Under the pieces are notes generated by a model. That model did no database searches and was not told the origin of the DNA. It saw only the letters and a program-made list of their open reading frames with translations. Of a stretch of 34,299 bases of DNA, positions 8,361 to 17,012 are shown piece by piece. The position numbers and the translations under genes are program-made. The stretch is taken from NCBI GenBank assembly GCA_035325905.1, contig DAOKYY010000033.1, positions 1 through 34,299 on the forward strand, given 5' to 3'. Each line of letters starts with the position of its first letter. Position 1 is the first letter of the stretch. Source of the stretch: DYGX01 sp035325905 (GTDB taxonomy: Bacteria > Chloroflexota > Anaerolineae > Aggregatilineales > Aggregatilineaceae).

Positions 8361-10169
8361 ATGGCGCGACGACTTGCGGTGTCCCTCGCTCTGACGCTCG
8401 TTTTACTGGCTGCCGATCTGCCTGCCGTCTCTGCCCAGGCGCAAGCTGACGGCTCGACGCTGGACTTCACGCTGGAGCACGGCGGTCTGACGCGGACCTA
8501 CACGCTGACCGTGCCCGACAGCCTCGACCCGGCCCAGCCTGCGCCGCTGTTGATCGCGCTGCACCCGTTCGCGTCGTCCGGCAAGGCGCTGCGCGCGCTG
8601 ACCGGGCTGGACACGCTGGCCGCGCGCGACGGGTTCCTGGTGGCGTACCCCGACAGCGCCGACCTCTACTGGGACGACGGGCGACCCCGGCCAAGCTGGC
8701 ACCCTACGCCGCAGCCGATCGACGATACCGGCTTTCTCGACGCGCTGATCGACGATGTGAGCGCGCGCTACGCAGTTGACCCGGCGCGCGTCGTCCTGAC
8801 CGGGCTGGGCGGGGGCGGCACGCTGGCTTACACCGCCGCCTGTCAGATGCCAGATCGATTCGCCGCCGTTGCGGTCGTCGGCGCGACGATCTGGGACTAC
8901 CACCTGCGCGCCTGTCCTGAGCAGTCCGCGCCGGTCCCGCTGCTGATCCTGCTCGGCGCGCAGGACGCCGCCACCGCGCCCAATGACCCGGAAGCGATCA
9001 CGCTGGAGACGGCGCAGGCGCGCGTTCCGGCGGCAGAGGACGAGGCCAAGCGCATCGACCTGGTCGGGACGCTGGTGTTCTGGTTGGAGCGCTTCGCGTG
9101 CGACCTGACCGCGCCGGATGATCAGCTTTCGGCGGGTATCCTGCACTACGACGCCTGCGCGACCGGCGGCAGTGTGACGCTCGTCGCCCTGCCGGGGGTC
9201 GGGGCCAACTGGGCGCGCGCCGGGGATTACGCGCTCAACCAGACGGCGAACGACGCGAGTGCGCTGGTGACAGCCTTTTTGCTGGACGGCGCCGATGCGA
9301 CGGCCCTGGCGGCGCAGATCGCGCCCGGCATGGAGATGTGGGGCGGCAAGCCGCGCAGCTATGTCGTCTATGCGCCGCGCCGCTACGACCCCGCCGCGCC
9401 GCTGCCGGTGATCGTGGCGCTGCACGGGCGCGGCGGCACCGGCAGCGGGATGGCGTATCTCTCGCGCTTCAACGAGCTGGCCGAGCGCGAGGGGATCATC
9501 CTGGTCTATCCCGACGGCCTGAACCACGAATGGAACTACCTGGGCGGCACGCCGGGCTATTCCGCCCAGACAGGCGCGGACGACGCCGGTTTTCTGACGC
9601 GGCTGGTGGACGACCTGGCGCGCGATTTCGCCATCGACCGCCAGCGGGTGTACCTCACTGGATTCTCCAACGGTGGATTTATGACGCAGCGGCTGGCGTG
9701 CGACGCGCCGGACATCTTCGCCGCGTTTGGCTCGGTCGGCGCGACGCTCAGCCCTAGCTTCATCCCTCACTGCGAGGGCGCGCCGCCGGTCCCGATCCTG
9801 CTGATGCACGGCACCCACGACCAGGTGGTGTTGTGGTCCGGCATGACCGCCGGTAACATTCTGATCGCCGCCTCGATGCCCGACACCGCGATCTTCTGGG
9901 CGGACCATAACCGCTGCGACCCGGAACAAGTTGTGCGCGAGCAGATTCCGAAGGCTGATCCCGGCGCGCCGACCGAGGTCATTCGCTACGACATCGGCGG
10001 GTGCGAGGGACGCGGCTCGGTGCTCTACGAGGTGATCAACGGCGGCGGGCACAACCTTCCCGGCGTGGTCGGTCGGCTGGACCGGTCGGTCGCCGGCGAG
10101 ATTAACACCGATATCGACACCGGCGAGGAGCTGTGGGCCTTCTTCGCCGCGCATCCGCTGACCGAATGA
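8361..10169 (+). CDS. Secreted tandem PHB-depolymerase/LpqC-like esterase, first domain degenerate
   Basis: The 602-residue protein starts with a signal peptide (ARRLAVSLALTLVLLAADLPAVSAQA). Two related domains of the PHB-depolymerase/feruloyl esterase-like hydrolase family follow, at about 35-310 and 325-600. Each has a conserved LIALHPF or VALHGRGG oxyanion segment and a YPD motif. Domain 2 has a full triad: GFSNGG (Ser436), GTHDQ (Asp487) and GGGHNLPG (His564). Domain 1 has GLGGGG in place of the elbow (Gly150 for Ser). Where the histidine motif should be it reads PGVGANW, so two of three catalytic residues are gone, while an acidic residue (GAQD) remains. The likely role is hydrolysis of an extracellular ester polymer, with domain 1 binding or scaffolding. 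Internal duplication is inferred from the parallel motif order. Confidence 0.78.
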   Translation: MARRLAVSLALTLVLLAADLPAVSAQAQADGSTLDFTLEHGGLTRTYTLTVPDSLDPAQPAPLLIALHPFASSGKALRALTGLDTLAARDGFLVAYPDSADLYWDDGRPRPSWHPTPQPIDDTGFLDALIDDVSARYAVDPARVVLTGLGGGGTLAYTAACQMPDRFAAVAVVGATIWDYHLRACPEQSAPVPLLILLGAQDAATAPNDPEAITLETAQARVPAAEDEAKRIDLVGTLVFWLERFACDLTAPDDQLSAGILHYDACATGGSVTLVALPGVGANWARAGDYALNQTANDASALVTAFLLDGADATALAAQIAPGMEMWGGKPRSYVVYAPRRYDPAAPLPVIVALHGRGGTGSGMAYLSRFNELAEREGIILVYPDGLNHEWNYLGGTPGYSAQTGADDAGFLTRLVDDLARDFAIDRQRVYLTGFSNGGFMTQRLACDAPDIFAAFGSVGATLSPSFIPHCEGAPPVPILLMHGTHDQVVLWSGMTAGNILIAASMPDTAIFWADHNRCDPEQVVREQIPKADPGAPTEVIRYDIGGCEGRGSVLYEVINGGGHNLPGVVGRLDRSVAGEINTDIDTGEELWAFFAAHPLTE

Positions 10170-10200
10170 CCCGCGACTGTTCATCAGGAGACGCCTCGGC

Positions 10201-11061
10201 ATGAGCGCACCCTGGCACACGCTGTTCGTCCCGCTGGAAGACGCCGCTCGCGTCGAGGCCGCGCTGCGCGCCGCGCTGGCCGATCTCGGCTACCGGCCCT
10301 ACGACCCGTTCCCCGGCGGGACCGGCACCCCGCCCGGCCTGACGGACCTGGCGCGCGGCTTCGTCGCGCCGCCCGGCGAAGGCTGGACGCGCGTGCTCGG
10401 CCCGCTGGACCCCGCCGCGTTCCCGGCCCTCGGCGCGGCGCTGGGCGTGCCGCTGCTCGAAGGCTGGCTGGCCGATGGCTCCGGCGGGTTCGCGGTGTGG
10501 CGCGCGGGGCTGCGGGACGCCTCGGCGGACGCGCTGGCCGCGTTTCTGCGCCCGGATCGCCCGCGCGAGGCGCTTGACCGGGCATTGCGCGGCGAGGGCA
10601 CACTGTCCGTGGAGTCATCGGGCGCGCCCCCGATCCACGTGATCGGCGCGGACGCGCTGCCGCCCGACGTGGCGAAACTGGCCCAGGCGCATGGAGTAAA
10701 CCCCAAACAAGCCGATAAGCTCGTCCAGCGGCTGAGCGGCAACCTGTTCGGCAGGCTCAACCGGCAGGCGGGCGGGTCCGACGACGAGACGCAGGCCCAG
10801 GCGCGCGCCCTGCTGGCGGGGCAGGCCGATCCCTGGGCCGAGCCGGAAGGGCAGCGCGTGCGGGCGCTGGCGAGCGTGCTGGCGATCCCGTCTCGCTGGC
10901 GCGATCCGTCGTGGGAAGCGGTGCGCGACGCGTACCAGCTTCGGCGCCTGCGCCAGCGCAACCCGCGCCTGCCGCTGATACCCGGCGACCAGCAAACGCT
11001 CGACGCCGTGCCGGACGCGCTCGACTACCGGCCTGTGTACATGGGGCGCGGCCCGGCCTGA
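10201..11061 (+). CDS. Conserved hypothetical protein
   Basis: I do not recognise a family for this 286-residue protein. It has no signal peptide or transmembrane segment. The first 130 residues are rich in Ala, Gly and Pro, with short hydrophobic strands (HTLFVPLED). A helical segment at about 150-190 (DVAKLAQAHGVNPKQADKLVQRL) has the look of a small helix-turn-helix or SAM-like bundle, but no DNA-binding signature is clear. The C-terminus is basic and then extended. The ATG at 10201 has GGAGACGCC about 10 bases upstream. It sits between the esterase (31 bp gap) and the methyltransferase (34 bp gap), all on one strand, so co-transcription is likely. Codon and base use match the neighbours, which supports a real gene. 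Confidence 0.6.
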   Translation: MSAPWHTLFVPLEDAARVEAALRAALADLGYRPYDPFPGGTGTPPGLTDLARGFVAPPGEGWTRVLGPLDPAAFPALGAALGVPLLEGWLADGSGGFAVWRAGLRDASADALAAFLRPDRPREALDRALRGEGTLSVESSGAPPIHVIGADALPPDVAKLAQAHGVNPKQADKLVQRLSGNLFGRLNRQAGGSDDETQAQARALLAGQADPWAEPEGQRVRALASVLAIPSRWRDPSWEAVRDAYQLRRLRQRNPRLPLIPGDQQTLDAVPDALDYRPVYMGRGPA

Positions 11062-11095
11062 TTTATCCGATATTGCGCCACCCAAAGGACCCCTG

Positions 11096-11659
11096 ATGGC
11101 CGAGACTGATCGCGTGCGCTGGGACCGGCGCTATGCTAATCCCGACGCGCTGAAACGCAAGGATGGGCCTGATGCGCTGCTGGTGCGTCACACACCGCCC
11201 GCTGGCCCCGGCGCTCGCGCGCTGGAGCTGGCCTGCGGGCTGGGCCACAACGCGATCTGGTTAGCGGAGCAGGGGTACACGGTCGACGCGCTCGACATCA
11301 GCCTGACCGCGCTGCGCCTGGCGCGCGAAACGATGCTGGCGCGCGGCGTGCGCGGCGTCCATTTCGTGGCGGCGGATCTCGATCACTTCCCGCTGCCGGA
11401 GCGCCAGTACGACGTGGTGTGCGTTTTCCGCTTTCTCGATCGCGCGCTGTTCCCCGCGCTGCGCGAGCGCGTGCGGTCCGGCGGGGTGATCGTTTACCAG
11501 ACGCTCAACACCGGACACCTCGAAAAACACCCCGATACGCGCCCGGACCACATGCTGCGACGCGGCGAGCTGCCCCAGCAGTTCCCCGGCTGGACGGTGC
11601 TCGAAGCCGCCGACCTGGAGCACATCAGCCTGTTCGCCGCGCGCAAGCCGCCCGCCTGA
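11096..11659 (+). CDS. Class I SAM-dependent methyltransferase
   Basis: This 187-residue soluble protein has the Rossmann-like SAM-binding fold. Motif I is LELACGLGHNAIWLAEQG (E/D-x-G-x-G type), followed by the acidic strand-2 end VDALDIS that holds the SAM ribose, motif II in VAADLDHFPLP, and VVCVFRFLDRALFP as strand 4. The closest general resemblance is to TehB/UbiE-like small-molecule methyltransferases. The N-terminal RWDRRYANPDALKRK pattern is typical of TehB-like proteins (W..rya.....). The substrate is unknown; neighbours give no pathway hint. The ATG at 11096 is preceded by AAAGGACCCCTG, so the ribosome site is reasonable. It is the last gene before an AT-rich intergenic region. Confidence 0.82.
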   Translation: MAETDRVRWDRRYANPDALKRKDGPDALLVRHTPPAGPGARALELACGLGHNAIWLAEQGYTVDALDISLTALRLARETMLARGVRGVHFVAADLDHFPLPERQYDVVCVFRFLDRALFPALRERVRSGGVIVYQTLNTGHLEKHPDTRPDHMLRRGELPQQFPGWTVLEAADLEHISLFAARKPPA

Positions 11660-11740
11660 CCAGGCTTCGGGGAGCACAGCGCGCGGATGCAGCGCCGCCA
11701 GGCGTCTCAACTTTTATATTTGTGAAAAATTTACTAGATA

Positions 11741-11769
11741 TTGACTATAAAAACGAATTCATTTATATT
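11741..11769 (+). promoter_or_regulatory. Sigma70-type promoter for the TTHB210-like gene
   Basis: TTGACT (11741-11746) and TATATT (11764-11769) are separated by exactly 17 bp. Both hexamers are five of six matches to the consensus. The surrounding 80 bp are strikingly AT-rich compared with the rest of the window. The predicted transcript has a leader of about 115 nt before the ATG at 11893. Confidence 0.6.
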
Positions 11770-11892
11770 CTAATTTGCCTCCTACAGAACTCCTTCATCC
11801 GGCGCCAGAAATCCCCAAGCGCCAGCGCGATCTGCAAGAGGCGCGCTTATCGTTCGGACGCAAGCTCAATCCAATCACATACGAGGTGTCAC

Positions 11893-12840
11893 ATGGTCTT
11901 CGCTTTGGGGAATCGTCGTTGGCTAAGTCTGGTGATCCTGCTGCTCGCGTTCGTCGCCGTGCTATTGAGCGCTCTGCCCGCCGGGGCGCAGGGAACGCCC
12001 GAAAACGCCTTCCCGCCTCCCGACGGCACGACCTGGGGCGATCCGCTCTCGATGGGAGAGGGCGAAGCCAAAACGTTCGTGACGCTCGACGCGGAGGGGA
12101 ATCCGAGCCTGGTCGGCATCTACTTTGACGAAGCCGCGCTGAGCGGCCTGCCTGAGGAGCCAAGCGACGGCGGCTGGGACATCAAGGACGCCGACGGGAA
12201 GATCCTGATGCCGTGCTGCGGCCACGAGTACATTGTCCCGCTGCCTGAAACGGCGGCAGCCACGCCCTTCGAGAACGTCGTCGTCAACTGGAACCCGACC
12301 GGCCACCCACCGGCTGGCGTCTACGACGCGCCGCACTTCGATCTGCACTTCTACACGATCCCGAACGAAGAGCGCGAGGCAATCGCCGTAGCGACCTACG
12401 ATACGATGTGCAACGTCCCGAATCCGCCTGACGTGGGCGGCGAGCACCCGGTGGCGGTCAACTGCGAGACGCTCGATCAGGCGGTCATGCCGCTGCCGGA
12501 TGATCAGATGCCGCCGGGCTATACGTCGGTGGCCGAGGTTGCGCCGGGGATGGGTAATCATCTGGTGAACCTGCAAGCGCCCGAACTCCTGGGAGAGGCG
12601 CCGTTCACCTACACCTGGATCTACGGCGCTTATGGCGGGCGCCTGATCTTCTACGAGCCGATGATCACGCTCGCCTTCCTCCAGGAGCAGAACGAGGAAG
12701 CCTGCGCGTCAATCCCGATGCCTGAGGCGATGCCGGAGCCGGGCTACTATCCGGCGCAATACTGCATCCGGTATCTGCCGGGCGAAGAAGACGGCGCGGG
12801 CGCCTACGTCGTGTCGCTGGAGTCGTTCGTCGAGTTCTAG
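11893..12840 (+). CDS. Secreted TTHB210-like (DUF5602-type) protein
   Basis: This 315-residue exported protein starts at the ATG at 11893, which has GAGG (11883-11886) 6 bp upstream; a longer frame from 11419 is rejected. The N-terminus NRRWLSLVILLLAFVAVLL followed by PAGAQ is a clear signal peptide, with cleavage near residue 35. The mature protein has features of the TTHB210-like/DUF5602 family: an HFDLHFYTIP segment mid-protein and a later APGMGNHLVN segment, which contribute histidines that could bind metal. Cysteines include a CC pair (LMPCCGHEY). The family is widespread in secreted proteins of Chloroflexota, Deinococcus-Thermus and others, but its biochemical role is not established. 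It has its own promoter and terminator. Confidence 0.72.
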   Translation: MVFALGNRRWLSLVILLLAFVAVLLSALPAGAQGTPENAFPPPDGTTWGDPLSMGEGEAKTFVTLDAEGNPSLVGIYFDEAALSGLPEEPSDGGWDIKDADGKILMPCCGHEYIVPLPETAAATPFENVVVNWNPTGHPPAGVYDAPHFDLHFYTIPNEEREAIAVATYDTMCNVPNPPDVGGEHPVAVNCETLDQAVMPLPDDQMPPGYTSVAEVAPGMGNHLVNLQAPELLGEAPFTYTWIYGAYGGRLIFYEPMITLAFLQEQNEEACASIPMPEAMPEPGYYPAQYCIRYLPGEEDGAGAYVVSLESFVEF

Positions 12841-12865
12841 GCCAGTTCGACAGTGAGGGTGGGTT

Positions 12866-12915
12866 AAAAACGCCTGGGGAGCCGCTCGGCGCGAGTAGCT
12901 CCCCAGGCGCGTTTT
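12866..12915. terminator. Bidirectional rho-independent terminator
   Basis: A perfect 12-bp stem, CGCCTGGGGAGC (12871-12882) with GCTCCCCAGGCG (12898-12909), encloses a 15-nt loop. A-rich sequence lies on the left and TTTT on the right, so U-tracts form on both strands. It lies between the convergent TTHB210-like and LCP genes and can end both. Confidence 0.85.
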
Positions 12916-12937
12916 CCGAGCGGCTGCCGGGCGCGGC

Positions 12938-14254
12938 TTACGACCCGGCGCTCTCGGACGACGGCGCCGGGCGCTGCGACGGCGCTCCGGCCGGGCGGAA
13001 CAGGTCCTGCACCAGCAGGCGAATGTCGGTCGCAATCGGCACCAGGATGTCCTCGCCCTGCGGCGACTGCTGCAACAGCACGTCCTCGAACGTGATCTGC
13101 CCCTGGCGGATGTTTTCCGGCGCGATGCCCTCCGCCGCCAGCGCCAGCCGGATAATCTCTTGCAGGCTCAGATTGGTCCGAATGTTATCGTGAACCGACT
13201 CCCACAGCGCGGGCGCGCGCGGGATCAGCGCGATCACCCCGCCCGCCGAAAGCACACGGTCGCGCACGGCCATGATCACTTCCTGCTGGCGGCGCGAGCG
13301 GTCGATGTCACTGTTGCCGTGCCGGGTGCGCGCGTATTGCAGCAGACGCTCGGAGTCGAGTTCCTGGCATCCGGCAGGGAAATGGATCGAGATCGTGCCA
13401 TACGAGCCATCGGGATACTGGTCGTCGTCGATCGCTTCCGGCGGGCAGACCTCGACCGCGCCGACCGCGTCCACGAACTCGGTGAAGACCTCGAAATTGA
13501 TCACGACGTAATACTGCACTTTGACGCCTAGCACGCGTTCGGCTGTTTTCATCGCCAGCGCCGGGCCACCCCCGCCAGGGTAGTTGACCTGGTCGCCCCG
13601 GATCATGGCCGTGTTGATCTTGCCCGGCTCCGGCAGGCCAGGGAACTCGACCCACAGATCGCGGGGGATCGTCAGCACGGCGGCTGTTTTGCCGGCCGGG
13701 TCAATCGAGAACAGGATCATCGTGTCGGTTGGGAACGGTCCGGCCTCGCCCTCGCGCTGGTCGATGCCCATCAGCAGGACGGTGACGCGGCGCGGGTCGT
13801 CCCACGGCTCAAGCTGCGCCAGCGCCTCCGCGTCCGGGCTGGCCGACGCGGCTGATTCCGTTTCACCGCCTGCCTCAGAGGCTACGTCCCCGCCCGGCGT
13901 CTCAGGCGCGAGCGCGGCGGCGACCTCCGCCGGTTCCGGTGTCGCGCCGGGATCGCTCGCCGCCCCGGCGCTGTCGACCGCTTCCAACGTCGCGTCGAGC
14001 GCGGCGTCGGTGATCTCGACCACCGGCGCTTCTCCGGCGCTCAGATCGGGCTGCGGCGCGGCGGTTTCGATGGGCGACTCGGCGCCGAAGGGATTCAGGC
14101 TGCCAACCTGGGGCAGCTCCGGCAGGTCGAGCACCTCGTCCAGCTCAGACGCGCGCTCGCGCACGAAGCTGTAGGCCAGCGCCGCACCTCCCACCGAGCC
14201 GATGGCGAGCACGATCACCCAGGCGAACACGAACCACTGCGGAATACGACGCAT
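12938..14254 (-). CDS. LytR-CpsA-Psr (LCP) family protein
   Basis: The ATG at 14254 is preceded by GAGAGGAAG at good spacing; a longer frame from 14299 is rejected. The 438-residue protein has a membrane anchor at about residues 7-29 (WFVFAWVIVLAIGSVGGAALAY). A Pro/Ala/Glu-rich linker of about 110 residues follows, then an extracellular LCP domain. Signature segments are VTVLLMGIDQREG with PTDTMILFSID, the IPRDLWV motif, GKINTA, and a DIDRSRRQQEVIMAV arginine-rich helix that contacts the polyprenyl pyrophosphate. LCP enzymes transfer glycopolymers from undecaprenyl pyrophosphate to cell-wall peptidoglycan. The long acidic linker is unusual compared with Firmicutes LytR. The polymer attached in this organism is unknown. 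Confidence 0.9.
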   Translation of the reverse strand: MRRIPQWFVFAWVIVLAIGSVGGAALAYSFVRERASELDEVLDLPELPQVGSLNPFGAESPIETAAPQPDLSAGEAPVVEITDAALDATLEAVDSAGAASDPGATPEPAEVAAALAPETPGGDVASEAGGETESAASASPDAEALAQLEPWDDPRRVTVLLMGIDQREGEAGPFPTDTMILFSIDPAGKTAAVLTIPRDLWVEFPGLPEPGKINTAMIRGDQVNYPGGGGPALAMKTAERVLGVKVQYYVVINFEVFTEFVDAVGAVEVCPPEAIDDDQYPDGSYGTISIHFPAGCQELDSERLLQYARTRHGNSDIDRSRRQQEVIMAVRDRVLSAGGVIALIPRAPALWESVHDNIRTNLSLQEIIRLALAAEGIAPENIRQGQITFEDVLLQQSPQGEDILVPIATDIRLLVQDLFRPAGAPSQRPAPSSESAGS

Positions 14255-14297
14255 ACGGCTTCCTCTCAATCCCGCCCCGTACCGATGGGCCGCCGCC

Positions 14298-14324
14298 ATT
14301 ATACCGCGTGCGCCGGGATGTCAC
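14298..14324 (-). promoter_or_regulatory. Promoter of the LCP gene
   Basis: On the minus strand a perfect TATAAT (14298-14303) is preceded, after a 15-bp spacer, by GTGACA (14319-14324; five of six matches). Transcription would start about 37 bp before the ATG. A 7-bp inverted repeat, CCCCGCG (14324-14330) with CGCGGGG (14351-14357), touches the -35 box. It also follows the stop of the upstream PP2C-like gene, so it could be a weak terminator or an operator. Confidence 0.5.
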
Positions 14325-14359
14325 CCCGCGATTGCGCGCTGCTCGCCCTACGCGGGGAG

Positions 14360-16777
14360 TTAGTTGCGAGGAAACTGGTAGAGCTTGTTGCCGGACAGGA
14401 CGTACAGGTTATTGCGCTCAACCGTGTCGGCGTAGAAGCCGGTCAGGCGCTCGAACGCGTCCGGCAGGTTGCGCGGGCGGAAGCCGCGCTGGAACGTGCC
14501 CGCCCACGAAGTCTCGTAGATCGCCTCGGTCGCCGGGTCCACGATGAAGATCGTGCGCGCCTCGCGGTCGTTGTCCACGAACAGGCTGGCGCCGCTCTCC
14601 AGCGCGCCTTCCGGCTTGAGGCTGTAGGCGAACTCCTGCGGCTTGCCGCTGAGGTAACGCTGCACCGTCCCGTCGCCAAACAGGATGAACACCTCGCCCG
14701 TCTCGCTGATGCCGAGGTCCACCGCGCCGGACAGATCGGGCCGGTCCGCGCCGGTGAAATACTCGTCGGGCGCGTTGCTGTAGCGCCGCTCGCCAACCGG
14801 CGGCACGTAGCGCCAGACCTGGTTGGCGCCGGTGTCGAGCACATACAGGTTTTCGCGGAAGACCGCCATCGCCACCGGCTTGATCCAGCGCTGCTCGATC
14901 ACAAGCTGCTGGGCGCTTTCGGCGAAGGTCCACGAGTGCGCGATCAGCACGCCGTTGGCGTCCAGCGCGATCAGCACATTGTCGTGCGTCGTGCCGCCGC
15001 TGCGCAGCCAGTCGATGTCGATCAGCTCGCCAATGGTGAAGCCGCTGATCGCCTGCCCGCGCCGGATAATCGGCGTATCGCCCCGGCTGGTCAGGCCGGT
15101 GCCGGTCTCGTTGAGCGTGTCGTGATAGATCGCGTCGGCGGCGCGATCGAGCACGTACAGCTCGACGCCGTTATGCACAATCGGTCCGGCGAGATCGGCG
15201 TTTTCGCCAAACTCGTGCAGCACCGTCAGGTCGCGGCGCTGGACCCGATCGAAGCAGTCGAGATAATTCATCGCGTCAGCGCGAATCTGAAGCACGTTCA
15301 GGTCATCCGGGCGGAACTCGCGCGCCTGGTCGGCCAGCCACAGCACTTCCTCCCACTTCGGGCGGGTGTTGGGCGGGCAGCCGGTCGTGCCGGAGAGCGC
15401 GAGCGCCTCGGTGTGGGCGGTCCGGGCGCGCTCGTAGAAGGTCGCGAACTCGCTCCGCCCGCGCTGCGAAAGCGCCAGCCCCAGCACCGCGACCACGATC
15501 ACGACCGGGATGATAATCGCCATCCCGACCGCGACGTTCGTTGGAATCCCCTGGCGGCCTTCCTCGCCCGGCTCCGGCAGAACCGCGCTCAGGCCGCGCG
15601 AGAGCGCGTCGAAGACCGCCAGCAGGCCGGTCAGCACGGCGCGCAGCGCATCCCGCCCGGCGCGTTTCAGCGTGACACCCACGCGGCCCAGGCGCTCTGG
15701 GGCGCGCGCGCGCTGGTCCTGCGCCGCCGAGGCCGCGACATCCGCCGCGCGCTGCCAGGACTCGCGCAGCCGCTCCGCCGCGCGCCCGGCGCTGGCGGCG
15801 ATCTCACCGGTTTCGACGCCTGTCAGAACGTTCGGCAGGCGCAGCGTTGGCCCGGCGTCCGGGGACTGCGGCGCGGCGTTGGGCGACTCATCCGGCGGCG
15901 CGGCGGGCGTTTCGGGCGCGGCCAGCGGATCATAAGAGCGGGCGTGGAACTCCGGCGGCGCGCCAGCAACCGGCGCGGCATCGACCGGCTCAGGGATAGC
16001 GGGCGCTGGCTCCGGCGCGGGGGGCGCTTCCGGCGGCGCGGGTCCTTTAAGCGGCGGCGTCGAGCGCGGCGCGCGCAGGCTGGCGCGCGGCGCGAGGTGA
16101 TCCGGCCCCGGCTCGCCCGCCGCCGCAAAGCGAATCACGCTGGCGGACAGCGCCGGCCCGGCCAGCGCCTTCAACTGCTCGACCGCGCCTTCCAGGTCTC
16201 CGCCGGATAGCGCCGCGCCGATAGACTCGTCCACGGCGTGGAACAGCCCGCCATCGGCCAGCAACATCATCTGGCCGGGCGCGAGCGTGTAGCGCGCCAG
16301 TTGCAGGTCCGGCTCGGCCCCGACGCCCAGCGGCGACAGGCCCGCTTCGAGTGGATCATGGCGGTCGGCGGGTAGAAAGTGCACCGCGTCGGGCTGGGTC
16401 AGCGCGCCGAAGGCGGCCCCGGCCCGCGCGGCGTAAAGCTGGTCGTCGCGCAGCGCCAGCGCGAGGGCGTCCACCCGCAGCGCGGCGCTCTGCGCCAGGC
16501 CGTGAATCGCGCTCAGCGCCTCGCGCAGGCCGCCGGTGATACCGCCGCCGCTCCCGAAGTACACATCCGCCGCCAGCCGCGAAAGCTCCTCCAGCTGCCC
16601 GGCGGACGCGTGCGCCCCGGCGGACGGGGTCACAAGGATGAAGAACGTATCTCCGGCGCGGGCGCGCGCGGCGCGGTGTGGCGCCAGCTCGGCCAGCGCG
16701 CCCGGCGGCGCGATACTGACCGCCCGGCCTCCCACAATCAACACATGCTGGATAAAGGCTCGCAGTTCGGCTGTCAT
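14360..16777 (-). CDS. PP2C-like / transmembrane / propeller-like protein
   Basis: This 805-residue protein has a three-part layout. Residues 1-225 resemble a PP2C/SpoIIE-type phosphatase fold: VDALALALRDDQLYAARAG is the G-D-S-r-ay-like strand pair, and LAPGQMMLLADGGLFHAV matches the L-pGD-lll-sDGl motif. The acidic metal ligands expected in GDG-G are not evident, so activity is doubtful. Residues 230-320 are a Pro/Ala-rich linker and 330-400 are helical. One membrane span lies at about 413-437 (IPTNVAVGMAIIIPVVIVV). Residues 510-805 repeat strands such as ENLYVLDTGANQVWRY and NNLYVLSGNKLYQF, typical of NHL/beta-propeller blades, outside the cell. A sensor role is an inference. The ATG at 16777 is preferred over GTG 16804 because a -10-like TAAAAT (16811-16816) would start transcription near 16804. 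Confidence 0.65.
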   Translation of the reverse strand: MTAELRAFIQHVLIVGGRAVSIAPPGALAELAPHRAARARAGDTFFILVTPSAGAHASAGQLEELSRLAADVYFGSGGGITGGLREALSAIHGLAQSAALRVDALALALRDDQLYAARAGAAFGALTQPDAVHFLPADRHDPLEAGLSPLGVGAEPDLQLARYTLAPGQMMLLADGGLFHAVDESIGAALSGGDLEGAVEQLKALAGPALSASVIRFAAAGEPGPDHLAPRASLRAPRSTPPLKGPAPPEAPPAPEPAPAIPEPVDAAPVAGAPPEFHARSYDPLAAPETPAAPPDESPNAAPQSPDAGPTLRLPNVLTGVETGEIAASAGRAAERLRESWQRAADVAASAAQDQRARAPERLGRVGVTLKRAGRDALRAVLTGLLAVFDALSRGLSAVLPEPGEEGRQGIPTNVAVGMAIIIPVVIVVAVLGLALSQRGRSEFATFYERARTAHTEALALSGTTGCPPNTRPKWEEVLWLADQAREFRPDDLNVLQIRADAMNYLDCFDRVQRRDLTVLHEFGENADLAGPIVHNGVELYVLDRAADAIYHDTLNETGTGLTSRGDTPIIRRGQAISGFTIGELIDIDWLRSGGTTHDNVLIALDANGVLIAHSWTFAESAQQLVIEQRWIKPVAMAVFRENLYVLDTGANQVWRYVPPVGERRYSNAPDEYFTGADRPDLSGAVDLGISETGEVFILFGDGTVQRYLSGKPQEFAYSLKPEGALESGASLFVDNDREARTIFIVDPATEAIYETSWAGTFQRGFRPRNLPDAFERLTGFYADTVERNNLYVLSGNKLYQFPRN

Positions 16778-17012
16778 TCCGATCCGTGTCCCCGCTGGCT
16801 GCACGCCTTCATTTTACCCTAGAAGGAGACGCGGGGCACGCGGCGCGAGTGAGCCAAGCGCGGCCAGGAGCAGCGAAGAACAGCGAAGGGGAGCCAGGTG
16901 AGCTATCGAGGGGTTGCGGTGTTTTAGCCCCGCGCAGGGGTAAGGTTAACTTTTGCAGTCAGCTTTGCGGCTCCCCGCGAATCGCTAACCGCTCTGCATT
17001 CGCCGCGCGGCC

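Noticed and set aside
8403..10220. A 605-codon minus-strand frame opposite the tandem esterase
   Set aside because: It is the antisense shadow of a gene with clear domains and signal peptide, and it has no family resemblance.
14285..16210. A 641-codon plus-strand frame opposite the PP2C-like gene
   Set aside because: Its composition is dominated by Arg, Ala, Gly, Asp and Val, as expected for antisense to a GC-rich gene; no motifs are seen.
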